Source: Nageia nagi
Taxonomy: Eukaryota; Pinophyta
Length of the DNA stretch: 64,000 nt
Reading direction: 5' to 3'
Assembly (NCBI GenBank): GCA_050084985.1
Contig: JBITNC010000001.1
Coordinates: 137,640,001 to 137,704,000 of the forward strand
Both the position numbers and the translations under genes were made by a program. Below the pieces are notes generated by a model. It searched no databases. It was not told where the DNA came from and saw only the letters and a program-made list of their open reading frames with translations. Positions 47,590 to 60,552 of this stretch are shown here, piece after piece (the stretch's first letter is position 1; each line of letters opens with the position of its first letter).

Positions 47590-48591
47590 CATGTCCTTGA
47601 TAATCTTCTATAGGGTGTCCATCATTTTCAACATCACTTCCAACATTCCTAGGATTATGCCTTTCTAGAAGGCATTCATGTGAGTGGCATCAACAGGTGG
47701 TTCATTATGCTTCTCCTCCTTATTTTCCATTGGATAGTCCATGTCCTCTTCATCCTTTAGGACCACATACCCTTTCGCTTGGTCCTTGGGGTTTCCTTAC
47801 TATCATCACCACCTACCAATAATATCTTCTCTTCTTCTTCCTCCCATGGCTCCTCCTTAGTCTTCATAGACTATGAAGCAAACCCTTCCATGTAAACTGG
47901 CTCTTTATCATCCCTCCTCAAACCAAAGCTCCTCCTTGGTTCTAGGGTCCACTCAAGATCCTCTTAGAGTTTTTGATAAACCTATTCCCCAAGACTTCCA
48001 CCAACTCAAAGCATAGGTTTAGGTTGAGCGACTTATTGAAGTCAATTTCATATTGGATATTCCTTTGATGGACCACATGCTTAAAACTCATTTTCATAAT
48101 TCCTTAGTGAACTAGCACCTCACACATTTTCCTTTGGATTTCTTGAACATTTTTGTCAAGCTTAGAGTAAAAGAAGATTAGGATATTTATCTTCAAGCCA
48201 TGAAGATGGTTAATCATATTAAAGTGGAAGCTACAAAGCCACTCTTTAGAGGAATCCATCATAATATACTAAATTATCACCCAAGGATTAGGTAGGAATT
48301 CATGCATAACTCCCCATTTTTTCTCAGGGTAAAGGGGGAATCACTAGCCCCAAACTTGATGAGATACATATTCAGACTATGATTGTCTCTCCAAACTATC
48401 TCCCCATCTGCAAGAAGATTAGTAACTTGGGCCAAAATGGATTGGTTTACCTTAAACATGAGCTTAAATATTTTAACCATCCCTCCATTCCAACTCACTG
48501 TTAATTGGTGAGAGATCCCTTCATCATACCCATCAAACTTTTCCAAAAACTCTAAAAGGTCCCCACCTTCTACAACTTTATAGAAAACCAA
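47590..48591 (-). pseudogene. Unrecognised coding fragment between minisatellite blocks 1 and 2
   Basis: An open stretch 48591-48277 (104 codons) reads like a folded protein: GGDLLEFLEKFDGYDEGISH, VSWNGGMVKIFKLMFKVNQS, LIKFGASDSPF. Coding-like sequence with stops continues to about 47590, ending in a Glu/Lys-rich part (GMLEVMLKMMDTL). Composition is less AT-rich than around it. The family was not identified. A repeat-borne protein of large plant genomes is my best guess. Confidence 0.45.
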
Positions 48592-48885
48592 TTTTTTTTA
48601 CAAAGTTTAAATCTAATTTGTTTTACAAAGTTTAAACCTATATTTTGTTTATAAAATTTAAACCTAAAATTGTATACAATGTTTAAACCTAATTTCTTTT
48701 TACAAAATTTAAACCAAATATTTTTTACAAAGTTTAAACCTAAAGTTTTTTACAAAATTTAAACCTAAAAGTTTATACAAAGTTAAAAGCTATAATTTTT
48801 TTACCAAAATTTTTAGTTTAAACCTAAATTTTTTTACAAAGTTTAAATAAAAGATTTTTTACAAAATTTTCTTTTATTAAAATTG
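48590..48885. repeat. AAGTTTAAACC minisatellite, block 2
   Basis: About a dozen units of the same core as block 1, starting at the edge of the coding fragment that ends at 48591. Confidence 0.88.
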
Positions 48886-49249
48886 GAGGGGTGGGATTTT
48901 AAGTGGATCCCTTAACTTACAAAAGTATTAAAGATATTCAAAGAAGATCTAATAGTTGTTGAGGTATAACTATTCTTTCTATAATCCTATTGCATATAGA
49001 ATGTCATTCTAAAATATTACCACATATATGCAAACCTACAATAACTCAAAGATATTCAATCACCAAAATGATGGAAAAACATCTCTTGGTTACAAACCCA
49101 AAGAATACAACAATTAAAAAATAAAAAAGGTGTCTCCTACCTTCATCTATATGCTAACCAAAATATAAAAGCTATGCCATATCTATGTCATCCTTTCCTT
49201 GAAATAATTTTGAAAGATTTGAAAATTAATCCCACCTAAAAGTGTAGTA

Positions 49250-50020
49250 TGGATTCAACCCTTCACACCATGCCTCACCATCTAGGAGCCACATGAGTAG
49301 AAAACTATAATTCCTCCATAAGGTCTCCCTTCCATGCTCATTACCAATCTCCCTCCATACCATAAATTGATTCCCATGAGGTATACTTATGGTACATTAG
49401 CGTAGGTTCAAGTTATATTAGAATAGGACTAAAGGTTCTTCATACCATAACCCCATATCATAATGATAGATGAGACATTCACCATTGATACATCATAGGA
49501 AAATAAAATGGCTGCTCCATTTATCCTTTATTATACTTATTATACTTGGGCATGTATTTATAGGAAAATGTGTTGCAAACCACATTCCAAATTCAAATAA
49601 GGTTGCAAACCCTCTTGAGCACACCACTTCCCACCTTGGAGATTCACCATACAATTAGAGATTCACAACTAGTTCCTAGAGACCTTTAGTCCAAGTCTTA
49701 TTAGCTATGCAATATTCCAAGTTCTCACAACTCTCTTCTTGTAAAAAGCCCAAATAAGAACATTTTGATGGAAAATACCCCTATTTATAAGGACAAGTGT
49801 ACTCAAACCTTTATCCATGATCTCTTTAGGAGGAGGTTCAATATTTCTAACCATATGTACCAAGATAAATATGCCCAAAACCTCAACCAAATACCATCCT
49901 TGAATAGATTCATCACTATTAACCACCTATACTAGGATAGGTATGCCCAAATCCTTCTTCCACATTTTTCTAGGAGCCACCATGGCTTTCATATTTACCA
50001 ATAAATATGGGATATCGTTA
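49250..50020 (-). pseudogene. Unrecognised coding fragment between minisatellite blocks 2 and 3
   Basis: The minus strand has an open stretch 49926-49705 (VNSDESIQGWYLVEVLGIFI, GLSTLVLINRGIFHQ) with coding-like continuation both ways, interrupted by stops mostly at Trp positions. It is bounded by the minisatellite blocks like the previous fragment and may derive from the same source gene. No family was recognised. Confidence 0.35.
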
Positions 50021-50284
50021 ACTGTACAAACTATATAGGTAGAAACACCCATCATTGAATGGATCTATAATATCTTTACATTGCATTCATTATCAAAAAG
50101 AGAAATCTCTATCTTAAACCTGACAAGATTCTCTAATGTAGTCCTCCTCGAATTGTCATTTAATCATACTTGTAACTTAGATATCCTTGTTGGATCTTTA
50201 TCTTTCTCTTATTCTACATCCCCTCCCTCCCCCTCACTCTTTCTCTTGCTTCATCCCACTCTCTCCATAAAAATTATGCATATA

Positions 50285-50750
50285 ATTTTAAAAAAAGTTT
50301 AAACTTTTTTTTTACAAAGTTCAAACCACAAAATTTTGTACAATTTTTTTAACAAAGTTTAAACCTAATTTTGTTTTACAAAATTTAAACCAAATTTTTT
50401 CACAAGGTTTAAACCTAATTTTTTTAAAAAAAATTTAAATATTTTTTTTTACAAAGTTTAAACCTAACTTTTTTTTTACAAATTCTTTATAATTTTTTTT
50501 TATAGAGTTTGAACCTAAATTATTTTTACAAAGTACAAACCTACAAAATTTTTTATGAAAAATGTTTACAAAGTTTAAACCAAAATTTATTTACAGATCT
50601 TAAACCTTTTTTTTATGAAGTTTAAACATAAATATTTTTACAAATTTTAAACTATTTTTTTTTTTTTTTACAAAATTTAAACCTAATTTTTTTTATACAA
50701 ATTTTAAACCCAATTTTTGTTTTTTACAAAGTTTAAACATAAAAACTTTT
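50285..50750. repeat. AAGTTTAAACC minisatellite, block 3
   Basis: Same unit and orientation as blocks 1 and 2, with longer T runs. Confidence 0.88.
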
Positions 50751-51299
50751 AAAGGTTGTTAATGGCATAAATAAGGGAACTGATTTGGAAATTTTGAATA
50801 TAGGCAAGAAAATTTAACATTTCAATATAAAAATCATATCCAAGAAAAAAATGGAGAAGAAGAGAGGGCATAGAAAGGGAAAATTAGAAGAAGAAAGGAG
50901 GTCATAGTCAGGGCTCAATTTCTCTCAAGTATGTGTCTAATACTAAGGATTGCATTTTTTTTTATTTTATGTATATTTTTTTGTTATGAATTAAAAAACA
51001 AAAAAACTAAATTTAAATAAGAAAATTGTATTTACCTACAAATTTGTGGAAACCCTACTCTATGTAAACCCTCACCTATGCAAATTTGTGGAAATCCTCT
51101 CTTTAGTGTAAACCCTCCTTTCTTGTATGATTTGTTAAAAAACATGTAAGAAATATTATGAAATCTATAAAATATTATGTAAACCCTCCTTTATTGTAGA
51201 AAAATTTGTTGTAAACCCTTCTCTTTTATACAAAAATTGAAAAACATGCATACTTGGTGATTAAATTTGTACAACCCTCCTCCCATGAAAGTGGATTTT

Positions 51300-51480
51300 T
51301 TTCAACCCTAACATTAGAATTATGAATTTTTAAATAAAATAAAATATAAAAATTAACTAATTAATTAATTAATTTATTAAATAAATAAATATATAATATT
51401 TTAAATTAAATTAAATTATTTTACTATTTTATATTTAAATAATATGTTATTTATATATACATTTTATAATATGAGTAATT
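51300..51480. repeat. AT-only low-complexity stretch
   Basis: attaatta and aaataaat runs. Nothing else is seen. Confidence 0.6.
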
Positions 51481-51555
51481 ATTTATGTTTTTTTTTTAAA
51501 TTTTAAAGAAGATAAGTGACTTCATTATCAACATTGTAATTGGCTTATATCACTA

Positions 51556-52080
51556 TGTCAAGGTATAGGAGGATTGATATGTCATTAGATGATAAAGAGA
51601 TGCCACCAATTCATCATAGGATGAATGTACCATTTAATGAGGACAAGGTATATGTCATTAATTGATGCATAAAATTTATTCAATATGTAGAAATGTAAGA
51701 TCATTTAAATTCTTACTTGATGCAATTGTGTGCAATATTTAACTTAATATTTTGGTTAATGTTACAGGAACATTGCTCCATTTGTTAAAGGATTGATGGC
51801 CCATATTCATCATCAAAAGATGATGATGATCGTGAGGTAATAAGCATCAAAATTTGAATTGGTTTTTGAATTCTTATTAAATTAAATAAAAAATAAAATA
51901 AAATAAATATATTAAATTAAAATTAATATATCTTATTTGTATTGATGTTTTAATTAAGCTCGATGATAATACTTAGGAACAACGTCAACAAAGGGAAGAG
52001 ATAACATAGCCATCAAGTTGTTTCTTGTAGGATGTGATTTTCTAGGACCCAAACCAATGGTTGCTAATGAGAAAATAAGG
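51556..52080 (+). pseudogene. Exon-like blocks upstream of CACTA transposase
   Basis: The first block reads MSRYRRIDMSLDDKEMPP and ends NEDK at a gtatat donor (51648). The second (51771-51836) encodes an acidic tail KDDDDRE before gtaata. The third starts after ttag at 51976 (EQRQQREEIT). Spacing and acidic content suggest 5' exons of a transposase transcript, but the link is inferred. Confidence 0.35.
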
Positions 52081-53049
52081 ATTTAATGATGCTATCACTA
52101 TTTATTATAGGGAATTTGTTATACATAGGTGTTCATATAACTATTTTATGATGACATGGGTTTGTTTATATTATCTACTATTTATGTTCATCTATGTACA
52201 TTATAACCAACATTGATGTTATTTTATGAACCAACTCACAATAGAGTGGATTGAAAATGTTTAGCATTGTATACATTCAGTATATCCACATATTGTATTT
52301 GTGAAAATGTAAGATCAAAAATATATCCTTTAAAATATTTGTACATTAATGGTGTACAATGATCAGCCAAAAATAAATGGAAGCATTATAGGAGATATAT
52401 AAATAGTTTTGAAGGCACTAAATTTAAACCAAATTGTTAATTTATATAATTTTGAAATGATGAAGAAGACTTCATGGGTAGAATAATGAGTAATTATATA
52501 GGTGTAGTTTCAATTATAACTCTTTCCCTTAGTGATGAGTTATTAGTGCATTACAATTTCAAAATACCTACTCCAAAATGTAAGATACATTTGGAGTTAG
52601 GAGATGAAAAAGTAATAATTAAACTAGGATGAAAGGTTGATAAAAAATAATATTATTGATGTATGTATGGATGTATCAAATTCATATATTGTTACTATTT
52701 ACTTTTATATTGTGATACACTTGTTACATCTTGTTCACCTACTAATGAAAAATATTATATTTTTAAAATTATTTGAATGGTTTATAATAACTAATTTGAT
52801 AAGCACATAAAAATGCAACAAATAGACATGAATACTCAAAAAAAATCTTATATGCAATTTTTATATCAAAAAAATATAGGTAGTATAAGAAGGAAGTAAT
52901 TATGCAAAGTATTACATCATGATGCATATGCATGTTTCCCGATATACCATGGATTCAAACAATGAAAGAGAGTAAAAAGCTCATCAAGAAAAGCATGCAT
53001 TTGGATGATTTGCTTGATTCATTCTATCTAAATAAAAATGAAAAAAAAA

Positions 53050-56000
53050 ATATGATGTAGATATTCATGTTTCTCCTCATACATATGATGATGTAAGAGA
53101 TGGTGATTTTGAAAATGGAAGCATGTTTAGTGCTTCCAAAATCCCTTTATATGATGGATCACATTTATTCAAGTTATCAATTACCCTAATTTTGATGAAT
53201 TTAAAACCTAATTATGGATGGTCATATACAAGTTTCACTGCTCTTCTAAAGTATGTATTTTTTTTTATTTTCTACTATTTTAACTTTTACCAATTTATAT
53301 ATTATATTTTTTTCATTGTTTAATATTTGATATAATAATTTTATTTCTTTATGTGGTATCATATTTTGCTAAAAGAAAATGTTCTTCCAAGTGACAATGT
53401 CATCCCTCCTACATGCAAAAAGGCACATGAAATTTTGAAGGATGTAGGGGTAGAGTATCATTCATATCATACTTGAATTAATAATTATATATTGTATAGA
53501 GGATCATACAAAAATTTGAGTATATGTCCAAAATATGGTGCAAATATATACCATTCAAGAATGATAAGGAACAATATTACTCAAAAGGTTAAATTTGCCA
53601 TATGCCAATCATTCCTTGGTTGATGTGAATATTTTGGTGTAGTTCACTTACACGATATTTAAATTAACATGCAAATAATAGAAGTGAAGAAGGTCTATTA
53701 TGCATTCTTACAAATAGTAAAGCAATGAAGCATATAAAAAATATGTGGTCTGTTAAATCTCTTATTAAACATAATAGATTCATATTGCATTTAACAATTG
53801 ATGGTGTCCATAAAATCATATAGTTATTCATTATGGCTTATGTTTATAATCAATTATAACATACCTCCATAGATGTTTATAAAAAAATAACATATAATGT
53901 TGATTCTTATAGTCCCTATAAAACATTAGGTAAAAATATGGATGTCTACCTTAAACCATCAATTGATGAATTGATGTTATTATGAAATGGAATTCAGATG
54001 ATTGATATAAGTAAATATATCCTACAGAGGTCATTCACATTATATGGCATACTATGTTGGACTATACATGACTATTCAGGGATTATTATTTATTTATGTA
54101 TGTATGTATATATATAATATTTATTACATGTGCACATATATAAAATCAATATATTATAAATATTTAATTTTATTTTACCAAATGATAATGTATTCTCTAA
54201 TAAAAATTATTACAAGTCTTCATACAAAAGGTTATCATGCTTGTCCAAAGTGTGTAGAAAATACCACATCAACTTATTTGAATCACTTGAATATGGAATT
54301 TATTGGAAATCAAAATATTTTCTAATGGATCATATTTTTGAAAAATAAAATCATAGTTTAATGGTATTTTTGATCTCACCCTCCTTCCTTATTACACATC
54401 TCCTATGGATTGGTGGAAAAATTACTAGGAAAGTGAAGAAAAATATTGGATTAGAGCCATTGAGGAAAGTACCATTGAAGGGATAGATGAGGTTATTATT
54501 AGAGAAAATGACTTACTCAAAGGTGAAATTTAACAACATATATCAATATATTTATTTATTTGAAAATATACATATTTTTAATATTTAAATTTTATTATTT
54601 TACCAATTAAATGATTAATTTTATATATGTTTTCAAGCATGAATAAAATATCAATATTTTATAAACTTCCATATTGGAAAGACTTGTTAGTGGCATATTT
54701 ATTGGATTCTACATACATTGTAAAGAATATTGCATCTTCTTTGTACTAGTATACAAAAAATAAGAAATAAAATAGTATTAATGTGAGATATGACTTAAAA
54801 GAAACCAATACAAAGTGTGCCTTGTGAATAAACCAAATTCAAATGGAACAACACATGTACCTTCTCTCACATGGATTCTAAAAAAAGAAGTGAACATGAT
54901 AGATAGAGTTCTTCAAACAATTAGAAAACCAACTCAATATGAATCATCTCTAAGAAGAGCATTCACTATTGATGGTAAAATAATAGGATTAAAGTTTCAT
55001 AATTATAATAACTTCTTGAAGGTATTCTCATATTATATGTCTATATAAATCTTTATATTCATATTAATATATATTTTATTCAAAATATAGTGATTAATAT
55101 CACTTGTGTAATACATATATTTATTTACAATATATTTTTTTACTTGCAATTCATGATATGTGAGTTTATATTCTTATCTAATACATGCAATTCATCAACT
55201 ATTATTATTTCTAAACTATGTCATGTTATAGTACTATTCTATGAAAAAATAGTATATGTTCATTGTTGTTTTCTAATTATTTATACATTTTGACATCTGA
55301 TGATATTATATTTTCATAAATAGGTGGTTAATTTCAAAGGAGATACATGTATATGAAATAAATAGATGTTGAGTAATTTTTTTTGAAATTTTCTATAAAG
55401 TTGAAAAAGAAATGCCTACTTTTTTTATGAATATACAAGTGCACATATTGATCATCCTAATAGATAATATTGATATATCAAGTGTTATAAGTGTTAAAAA
55501 TATATTTTTGTGGAGAGATTTTTAAAATTACTAAAAGTATTTGTTATAAAAATATCATGACCAAAAGGATCTATAGGTGAAAGATACATTTTACAAGAAT
55601 ATTTTTTATGCAAATGAGTATGTTTTCCAAATCCATGATTCTATCCTAAAGATGTGGCATATAGATAAAGATATATACAAATTAGAAGGAGATATTTAGA
55701 AACAAATGGGATACCATATTCTCTTAAAGCTATTAATAATATTTTATATATTAGTAATTTATAATAATATTTTTACATGCATTTTGAATTTAATTTAGTT
55801 AATGGTTACTTTAATGAGTATATATTATGTCATTATGAATTTACAGATTGTGATATGTATGAATCTATAAACCAATTTATCATGATGAATATGAAATGTT
55901 GTAAATTGTAGATTGAATTATAAAATAGTAAAAAAAGTGCAATTACAAAAGAAAATACCTTGTTTAGTAGTAAAATCCAAGGGGCATGTTTCTACCAACA

Positions 56001-56730
56001 TTTATAAGAGATGAAAATTAGCCAAAAGAGTGTCCAAGGTTATGGATGAAGCAAGCAATTATAGAGAAAAGAAAGAAAAGATAGATGAAGATGTATTAAA
56101 TATAGCTATTGGATTGAATATAATGGTAATTATTATTTTATTTTTATGCACTTAATTTTTAATAATTTTATAAGACAAGTGCAACTAATATAAATATAGT
56201 GATTACACTAATACTATTTTCATATAAATGCATGTAGACATCATCTTTCTTTGCAATGTGATCATATGATCAACACTTCAAAATTAAAAAGAATGATGAG
56301 AAATGAATGACACTTGATTATGGAGTGATGGTTGATTTTGGTCAAGTAATTCATTCAATTACAAGACATACAAACTTGATAGAAGGAAGATTATAACATA
56401 TTGCAAAAATTCAAGAAATTATTCAATTAAATTATAGGTCATTCTAGTGAGTAATATTTAAATGTAAATGGTTTGAAGAATTTGATAGAATAACATTGCA
56501 TGATAAACCTAGTGATTATCTTGTAATTGAATTCATGTAATATTTACTTGAAGATAAAGAGCCTTATATTTTACCATAACATTACAGTCAAATGTTTTTC
56601 TATTCAAATGTATTGGACGAGAAAAATGGTTTGTAATTAATTGCAATCCTAAAGAAAAATATATTGTACATATTATTGATAAAGATGATAGCAACATTTA
56701 AATGATTAATAAAGTGAAGTGGAATCATTC
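53050..56730 (+). pseudogene. TNP2-like CACTA (En/Spm) transposase
   Basis: Family motifs appear in order with introns and stops. They are: IPLYDGSHLFKLSITLILMN with LKPNYGWSYTSFTALL (53140-53250); NNYILYRGSYKNLSICPKYG (53480-53540); LTIDGVHK near 53800, holding a likely catalytic Asp; KNMDVYLKPSIDELMLL (53935-53985); TKGYHACPKC (54225-54255); RVLQTIRKPTQYESSLRRAF and IDGKIIGLKFHNYNNFL (54910-55020); then the C-terminal domain with WFEEFDRITLHDKPSDYLV near 56475 and EPYIL, MFFYSN near 56565-56610. This enzyme cuts and pastes CACTA transposons. The copy is dead. I could not find convincing CACTA terminal inverted repeats. Confidence 0.9.
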
Positions 56731-56759
56731 AATATTTTGATTTATATTTTAATGGATGT

Positions 56760-57452
56760 TATGCATTTGATTATATTTTTATTTTAAATGCTTGTATTTA
56801 ATTACATGGGTGACATGTTGGCACTATTGATTCATAAATTAGAAGCAAAGAACCTTAGGTTACAAATAATGAACTTGTTAATGATGTATATATTCAAAAT
56901 TATGGAAAAAATATTGAATAGAAATAACTATTAGATGGATTTAAAACATCATGTTTGATGCACATACTATGGATACATATTTGATACATATGTACATTGA
57001 GCTTTCAATGTCATTATCCTAACACTTTCAAGAAATTAGGATCCCAACTTCTATGGCACACATAATATTGATCTTGTATCCCTCCCATCCCCCAAAATAA
57101 TATAAAAAAAATTATAGGTGATGAATTTTCTTCACCTACATCCACTCACACTTCAATTCATCTCTACACACTCACAACTACATATAATCTTTATTATTCT
57201 AGTGCTAGGACTATTTCTAATTATAAATAATCCTAACATTAGGTATAAATCCATCTATAGATCATGAAGCTTGAAAAATTTAATCTATGTTTTATTATGC
57301 TAGGGCTAACATGAATTCATATCATCTTAGAATTAGACTAGTATCAAGATATCCAAAAAAGGAAAAAAATCAATAGATGATACCATGTTGACATCTATTG
57401 ATGTTAATGGTGACATGAGATTTTTTTTTGTACTAATACGAAATGGCCTTTT
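56760..57452. other. AT-rich spacer, nothing recognised
   Basis: Stretch between the transposase end and the family A LTR. It may contain the CACTA 3' end, but no terminal motif stands out. Confidence 0.4.
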
Positions 57453-57931
57453 TGTTGGAATGTATAATTCATTATTGTAAAGGCTTTGTAATAATCTTCT
57501 ATGTAAGTTCACTAATACTTAAGGGTATCATTTGATATCTTAAGTATTTAAGTGAATATGATAATGTAACTTGTCCTACACTCCATGTTATGAGCATGCC
57601 CCTTGGGTAAAAGGATATGCATGTCATGCTTTTGTACATTGGATAAAAGAGTGATCCAAAGAGGGATTTTGGCCTATAAATATAAGAATCCTTCTTTGTA
57701 ATCATACACCAATTATGGAGTAAAGTTATGCTATAGGAGTTGAGATTAGGAGGATTGTAAGAGTTGTATTTGTGATTGAAGTAAAGATAGGATGTACTCC
57801 TAGTTGGAGGAACCACTTAAATCTTATGTTATCTTTGTGAGATTGCTTTGCGAGCTTGTTAGATGTGTATTGTGAGATTTCATATGATCTTGGGAGTTTA
57901 GAGTTATTTATATTATAGTTCAAATCTCTCA
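57453..57931 (+). repeat. 5' LTR of family A, right copy (479 bp)
   Basis: It starts TGTTGGAATGTATAATTC and ends AAATCTCTCA just before the primer site. It matches 5031-5505 in the opposite orientation. Confidence 0.78.
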
Positions 57932-57949
57932 TTTGGTATCAAAGCTTGG
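57932..57949 (+). other. Primer binding site, family A right copy
   Basis: TTTGGTATCAAAGCTTGG, the initiator-Met type (TGGTATCAGAGC) with one change in the core. Confidence 0.8.
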
Positions 57950-58439
57950 TGTGGAAGCTCTTCTTCTTGGAGGTCTTCATTCCTCACTCTTTTGTTGATG
58001 TAAAACTAAGAGAAGGTATAAATTCCTTCTTTTTTTGGTTATTTCTTTTAAATTATTTCATTGTGATACTAGCACAATATGTGCTATGTGTTAGTTCTTT
58101 TTTCAATATATATATATTGCAATATGTTGATTTTTTTATACTAACTTCTTATGTTAAGTTACAATTTTTTTTTTTCAAAAATTACTTAGCATATTGCTAA
58201 TTCTTAGAAAAATATTAAAGTTAGTGTACAAAAATTTGAAATTCTTAAATAAGCTTTAAAAAAAAAATTGAGAATTTTTTTTACAAGTAAGAAATGAAGA
58301 ATTTTTTTTAAATTACATTTTTTTCTCTAATTTATCCCTATTTTTTTCAAAAAATAAAATAATTTTTTTATAAAAATATGTTTTTTTAAAAAAAATATAT
58401 TTATATATATTTATTTTTTATTAAAAAATAAATAAATAA

Positions 58440-58800
58440 AATTTAGCACCTGACAGCCAGCCATGTGGTAGCTTCGGCCAGCCCATGGTGGCCTTGGCCA
58501 AATCATGGTGACCTTCCTCAGTTGGTGGCCTCAGCCAGCTCATAGTAGCTAGATCGTAATGATGATAGCCTCGATCAACCTGTGGCACCCTTGGCTAGCC
58601 TATCGTAGCCTTAGCTAGACTACAATGGCCTTCCCTGATTGGTGACCAATAGCCATGCGATGGCCTCGACTAGGGCTAGCTCATGGTGACTAGACCACGA
58701 TGATGATAGCTAGCAATTCAATGACCTTAGCTAGCCTGTGACGATCTTCCCTAATTGGTAGCCTTGGCCAATTTGCGATGGCTAGGGCTAGCTCGCAACA
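58440..58800. repeat. GC-rich repeats in family A leader
   Basis: Imperfect units rich in ggccttggccagc and agctagc words, with a higher-order period of about 115-118 bp marked by ccttcc-x-x-a-ttggt at about 58512, 58630 and 58745. It is flanked by poly-T/A stretches. It sits 0.5 kb after the primer site, the same relative place as the 39-bp array in family B. Confidence 0.75.
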
Positions 58801-59444
58801 GTTGATTAGCCAAAAAAAAAGAAAAAAAAAACACAAACCTTCTCGCTTCCTCCTTGCTGAGCCACTTCTTGGTGATTGATCTTTGCTATCTTTTTTTATG
58901 GTTTCTTTAAATTTGCCTTCCATAATTTCTTGCTCCCTTATGACAAGGACTGCCATCTTGCATTTAATTTTTAAAAAATTACTTACAAGTTATTTAAAAT
59001 AGTTGGTGCATTTATTTTTCTCTCTTATGGTTGCTTACCTTTTTTTGATGATTTGTATACAATGTATTCAATTGTACATGCCTCTTTTTTAGTACTCTCA
59101 GGGGTAATAATAAGTATGTTACTTGTTAAAAAGGAGAAATTTATCATTCTCACCATGATTTTTTAAGGCAATTTAAGCTTTAACTCTCCATAGTTAATTT
59201 TTTTTTTTAATTTTTGCCTTGATAAAATTTTTAAAGAATGGTATTTTTATGATAAAATATGCAATCGTTTAGGAATCCATTTTTAAAGTAAAAGAGGGGA
59301 AATTAATATTTCTTTTACTTCAAATTTTTTTCTATAGCATGTTAGATAAAATATTGCATGTCTATTTTGTTAACTTATGCAAATATGATAATACATGCTT
59401 CTTAATGCATACTAAGTATTTTTTTTCAAAGTGATAGATAAATG

Positions 59445-59705
59445 TAAATTAAGTTAATGATGCACACTTAGGACTTCAATTTTTTAAGTTAATGATGCAT
59501 ACTTAGGACTTAATTTTTTATGTTAATGATGCATATTTAGAATTTAAATTATTTAAGTTAATAGTACATGTTTAGGACTTAATTTTTTAAGTTCATGATG
59601 CATGCTTAGGACTTAATTTTTTTAAGTTATTGGTACATGCTTAGGACTTAAGTTTTTTTTTAAGTCAATGATGCATACTTATTACTTAAATTCTTAAGTT
59701 ATGAT
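59445..59705 (+). repeat. Tandem array in family A leader (about 38-bp unit)
   Basis: Six to seven units of aagttaatgatgcatactta followed by ggacttaatttttt. The decayed equivalent is at 2570-3010 in the left copy. Confidence 0.8.
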
Positions 59706-60552
59706 GCTATTACTTCCTTATACTATAATAAACTTGTGCAAAAATTAGAAATAATGTAAAAGATGTCCTTTAGGGGTTGGTAAACAAAACCCATTAGACA
59801 CTTACATTTCAAATTTTGTATGGATGATGTTTTAATTATGCTTTTTTTTCATGTTTCGCATTTTGCTTTATTTTCTTATGCAAATATTTAAATAAGCAAC
59901 CCCCTAAAATGAACACATATGCACATACATTCCATAACATGACTTGTTTGGAGAGCCATGAGGTGAGGATAGATGGACTAAAACCCTTAAGTTTGATGAT
60001 CCAAATGGTGAGAAATTCATACTTCTCAATTGCCTTTAAGTCCTCTATTGGTCTGGACATAACTCCAAAAGGTGGATAGGCATGTGTGTAGTGATACCAC
60101 ATGTCCACATATTTGTTCAGAGATTATCCTAATAACTTAGGAGGATAACTTGAAACCTAATCAAGATTAATAATTTAATCGATCCAATAAATATCATAAT
60201 CTTGAAAAATAGAATGTACTTTTTATGAGAGTATAAAATTGACCAAGGCAAATTGGTTGAGGATTGGTAGTACTTGGGCTCCTCTTGTGTGGGCATCCAG
60301 GTGAAGGCCTAATTTTAGATAACAAAATAAACTTCAACAATGTCACTCTACATCTATGATTCTTGGTGATGATAAAAGTATTCTGGTACATGGGATGTAT
60401 ATTTGAATTATAAAATAGTTGCACTTGTGAATCAAATCACACATGACTCTAGTGTTAGATTTAACATGTATCATTTACTTGGTTAAAATTTAACATTTAA
60501 TATTATTTATTAAACCACATGCTTATTATTTTTTCACATTCTTGTGTAGCAA

